Shown here: positions 5,412 through 7,586 of the stretch, in pieces | How positions within the stretch are numbered: the first letter of the stretch is position 1 | Layout of the letters: each line of letters starts with the position of its first letter | Assembly (NCBI GenBank): GCA_017469605.1 | Contig: JAFUGB010000066.1 | Location: forward strand, 1-7,586 | Source: Clostridia bacterium | Lineage (GTDB): Bacteria > Bacillota > Clostridia > Christensenellales > Aristaeellaceae | DNA length: 7,586 nt | Direction of reading: 5' to 3' | The notes under the pieces: model-generated | What the model was told of the DNA's origin: nothing | The model's database searches: none | Seen by the model: only the letters and a program-made list of their open reading frames with translations | Translations under genes and position numbers: made by a program

Positions 5412-7389
5412 TGGCTGCCTCCGCCTGGTAAATGCGCATGCTGCCCCATTCGCTTTCAAAAATCAGCGGATAAAGCCTGCTCAGCGTGTCTTCATCGATC
5501 TGCAGGGAGGCGCGCTCATAATCGCCCACCAGGATGTAATCCACATTGTATTTTGTAAGCACGTCCTGGTGATTTGCCGGGTCGGCGTAGAAATCCCGGA
5601 TGTCCCCTTCCCGGGCGCTCAGGTCGTATCCGTGCCAATACAGCCACAGGCTGGGACCGCATACGATATCCCGCCCGGCCAGGCCCGATACCGGATTGAT
5701 ATGCTGGGTCCAGGTCATGAAGGTGCTGTGCTCGGGAGTGTTTTTCTCCACAAAGGCTGCCGTTTCCACGGCTTCGCTGCTGTACATCTGGTAATCGCTG
5801 ACGCATTCCCGGGCAATGGACAGCGTGCCCGTGGCAAAGCAGCATACCGCCGCCATGCATGCCAGCAGATACCGGGAACGCAGTCCCGCCAGGCGGTCAA
5901 ATACCGTCACGGCGTAATCAGCCGCCAGCACAGCGCACAGCGCCCACCATACGTAGAACAGCTTGTTGTTGTCGTATTCATTGGGCTGGAACAGGAAGAA
6001 TTCCGAAACGAGGAAGATCACAAAGGCGCCGCTGGCGATCATGCGGCGTTTTTGGTTCTTGTCCAGCAGTGACAGCGCCAGCAGCAGCACCGGCAGGCCG
6101 ATGTTTTTGATCCAGAACCACAGGTAGCCGTCCCGCAGGCCGTTGCCGCCGGAGTTGTTGACCCAGTTGAACTGGAAGCGCACAAAGCCGCTGTTGCCCG
6201 CCGTGTGCCGGAAGGTCCACAAAAATAGCTGCGGCGCGGCCAACAGGCAGGCAAGCCCGCCATAAACTGCCCAGGGCAGCAGGGTTTTGCCCCGGCTGCG
6301 GAGCAGATCATATACCAGCCAGCCGGCGCTCAGCAGGCCCAGCGCCAGGAAGGAATGGGTGTGCAGCAGCGGCAGGCCGCCCGCCATCACGCCCAGCAGC
6401 GCGGCCTGTCGCAGGTCAATGGCGCTGCCTTCCCGGTCCATGAAGCCGTCGTACAGCAGGTAAATGCAGGGCAGCAGCACGCACCATCCCCCCAGAAAGG
6501 TCCGCTGGGGAATCAGCATATCGGCAATGATATTGCTCCACCGCAGGTTGTAATAGGGAAAGTCGGCATGGTTGGCCGGGGTTTGGTACCAGCCCTGCAG
6601 GATGGTTTCCAGCCTGTCCAGCCAGGTGCCCGCCTGCAGGGTATTAAGGCCGGCGCTGCCGTTGCTGACGCCCAGTGTATCGATGCTGTACAGGAAGCCC
6701 AGGCCGCCGTTGAGGAATACAAACAGCGTGGCCCATACCACCATGGCCCGGCGGGAAGCCGCCATGCGGTCGGCCAGCAGCATGTATCCGGCAAAAACCA
6801 GCCCCATCATCAGCGTGCCGGGCAGGATGATGGCCCAGCGCAGCGGCATGCCAAACAGCATGAAGCTGGTGGAAAAGCTGTCCATCAGAAAAGGATATAC
6901 CAGCCTTTCGCCGGGCAGGATGCTGTAATCCGGGGGAAAGGCGGCGTTACGCAGGCTGGAGGCAATGCCCAGGTGCAGCGGCAGGTCGCCATAGGTGCTT
7001 TGGCCTACGTTCAGCGCACCGTCCGCCGGCCGCAGCACATGCGTGTATTGCAGGTAACCGCCAAGCGCTGTCAGCGGCAGCGCCACGCAGGCCATCGTCA
7101 GCAGCAGGCGTTTATCCTCTGGTGAAAATAAGCGGACGCGGGCGGTTTTGTTCCGCAGGAAAAAATGTACGCCCAGCGTCAGCGCGCACAGTGGGAAAAG
7201 CGCCAGCATGTGGGCCTTTATGGAAAAGGTATAGGGAAAGGCCATCAGCGCGGGCAGCCACATCATGAGCAGGATGCCCAGCGCGGCGCTCAGCCAAAGC
7301 CGCACAGGCAGGCGTTTGTCCGGCAGCAAATCCCGGATCATGGCATATCCGCCCAGCAGATATACCGCAAAATAGGCAATTCCCAGCAC
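5404..7389 (-). CDS. polytopic membrane protein, putative GT-C-type glycosyltransferase
   Basis: A 661-residue membrane protein with about 11-13 hydrophobic segments over residues 1-525 and a soluble C-terminal domain (about 535-661). Early loop motif G134-D135-L-P-L-H139, then Y165-P-F-L-M-D-S, H343-T-H345, and N470-E-Y-D-N-N-K476 before a W-W segment resemble GT-C enzymes, which move sugars from polyprenyl-phosphate donors outside the membrane. The C-terminal pattern A-G-R-D-I-V-C-G (571-578), W-H-G-Y-D (585-589), R593, and K-Y-N-V-D-Y-I-L-V-G (613-622) with E625-R is common in uncharacterised proteins of this broad group. Acceptor and donor are unknown and no other glycan gene is near. The GTG at 7389 is chosen because GGAGG (7399-7403) lies 9 bases upstream. 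The alternative in-frame TTG at 7446 lies within the -35 box. The stop overlaps the next gene by 8 bp. A non-enzymatic polytopic protein remains possible. Confidence 0.8.
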   Translation of the reverse strand: MLGIAYFAVYLLGGYAMIRDLLPDKRLPVRLWLSAALGILLMMWLPALMAFPYTFSIKAHMLALFPLCALTLGVHFFLRNKTARVRLFSPEDKRLLLTMACVALPLTALGGYLQYTHVLRPADGALNVGQSTYGDLPLHLGIASSLRNAAFPPDYSILPGERLVYPFLMDSFSTSFMLFGMPLRWAIILPGTLMMGLVFAGYMLLADRMAASRRAMVVWATLFVFLNGGLGFLYSIDTLGVSNGSAGLNTLQAGTWLDRLETILQGWYQTPANHADFPYYNLRWSNIIADMLIPQRTFLGGWCVLLPCIYLLYDGFMDREGSAIDLRQAALLGVMAGGLPLLHTHSFLALGLLSAGWLVYDLLRSRGKTLLPWAVYGGLACLLAAPQLFLWTFRHTAGNSGFVRFQFNWVNNSGGNGLRDGYLWFWIKNIGLPVLLLALSLLDKNQKRRMIASGAFVIFLVSEFFLFQPNEYDNNKLFYVWWALCAVLAADYAVTVFDRLAGLRSRYLLACMAAVCCFATGTLSIARECVSDYQMYSSEAVETAAFVEKNTPEHSTFMTWTQHINPVSGLAGRDIVCGPSLWLYWHGYDLSAREGDIRDFYADPANHQDVLTKYNVDYILVGDYERASLQIDEDTLSRLYPLIFESEWGSMRIYQAEAAND

Positions 7390-7398
7390 GGCGGTTTT

Positions 7399-7403
7399 CC
7401 TCC
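7399..7403 (-). promoter_or_regulatory. ribosome binding site deciding the GTG start
   Basis: GGAGG on the minus strand with a 9-base spacer to the GTG at 7389. It lies just downstream of the predicted transcription start (~7411), so initiation at TTG 7446 would need a longer transcript. Confidence 0.65.
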
Positions 7404-7410
7404 GGTGTTT

Positions 7411-7446
7411 TTTTCTTATTATATCCGTTCCCCAGGCAAAAGGCAA
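7411..7446 (-). promoter_or_regulatory. promoter of the membrane protein/small protein operon
   Basis: A perfect TATAAT (7418-7423) with TTGCCT (7441-7446, four of six) exactly 17 bases upstream. There is no TG extension, unlike the window's other promoters. Predicted transcription start near 7411 gives a ~22-base leader. Confidence 0.7.
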
Positions 7447-7586
7447 GGCGGGCGGGACCGCATACTTCCCGGGAATCTGTAAAAAATAGCAGGAAAAGAT
7501 CAGACCGGGGCGAGGCTTTTGAAAAGATCGGCATGGGGCGGCGCGGCCTTTATGGCAGCGTCCTATGGAGCTAACGCCGTGTATCA
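7447..7586. other. intergenic right edge, no convincing gene
   Basis: No open frame here has a ribosome binding site. It holds a perfect 10-base palindrome TTCCCGGGAA (7466-7475), 20 bases upstream of the -35 at 7446, and a 9-base direct repeat GAAAAGATC (7493-7501 and 7521-7529, 28 bases apart). The minus-strand frame of the membrane protein is open to the window edge, and a plus-strand frame from ATG 7552 also runs off the edge. Neither looks coding on its own. Confidence 0.4.

Noticed and set aside
6355..7125. 256-codon plus-strand frame opposite the membrane protein
   Set aside because: Glutamine/alanine/glycine/histidine-rich shadow of hydrophobic codons, no ribosome binding site.
7493..7529. 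Direct repeat GAAAAGATC, two copies 28 bases apart
   Set aside because: Only two copies with unrelated spacers; not a CRISPR and could be chance.
7552..7586. Possible 5' end of a plus-strand gene at the right edge (ATG 7552)
   Set aside because: No ribosome binding site precedes it and only 11 codons are visible; it cannot be supported.

Overview
The window looks like a chromosomal segment of an anaerobic, fairly GC-rich (roughly 55-60% by eye) Firmicute, most likely a Clostridia-class gut or environmental bacterium. The basis is strong GGAGG-type ribosome binding sites before nearly every gene, sigma-A-type promoters with extended -10 elements, a ~320-residue class IIB fructose-bisphosphate aldolase of the clostridial/spirochaete type, and a jelly-roll domain of the kind often seen in secreted proteins of gut Clostridia. 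This is inference from motifs; no search was run.

The seven genes form five transcription units. Left block (3-976, minus): a promoter near 1010-1038 drives a 75-residue cysteine-rich zinc-ribbon-like protein and then a TauE/SafE (TSUP) anion permease, overlapping by 10 bp. Divergent from it, sharing a ~100-bp control region, is a MATE-family multidrug/metabolite exporter (1083-2453, plus). Next, with its own promoter, is a secreted 491-residue protein (2565-4040, plus). It has an N-terminal thioredoxin/TlpA-like domain in which the usual CxxC is C-G-P-S, a central jelly-roll domain and an unassigned C-terminal domain.

A strong 14-bp-stem hairpin (4066-4098) separates this gene from the convergent aldolase gene fba (4116-5081, minus). 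The aldolase has a clear promoter (TTGCAT-N17-TATAAT) with a near-perfect palindrome at the predicted transcription start. Right block (5151-7389, minus): a 661-residue polytopic membrane protein resembling GT-C-type glycosyltransferases, followed by an 86-residue unrecognised protein whose start codon overlaps the preceding stop codon (ATGATTGA).

There is no prophage, insertion sequence, CRISPR array, tRNA or rRNA. Functionally the window is a row of small housekeeping and envelope units (transport, extracytoplasmic redox, glycolysis, probable cell-surface glycosylation), not one integrated pathway. The least ordinary items are the monothiol redoxin fusion, the two small proteins each coupled to a membrane protein gene, and the operator-like palindrome at fba. 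I do not see convincing evidence for an entirely new multi-gene system.
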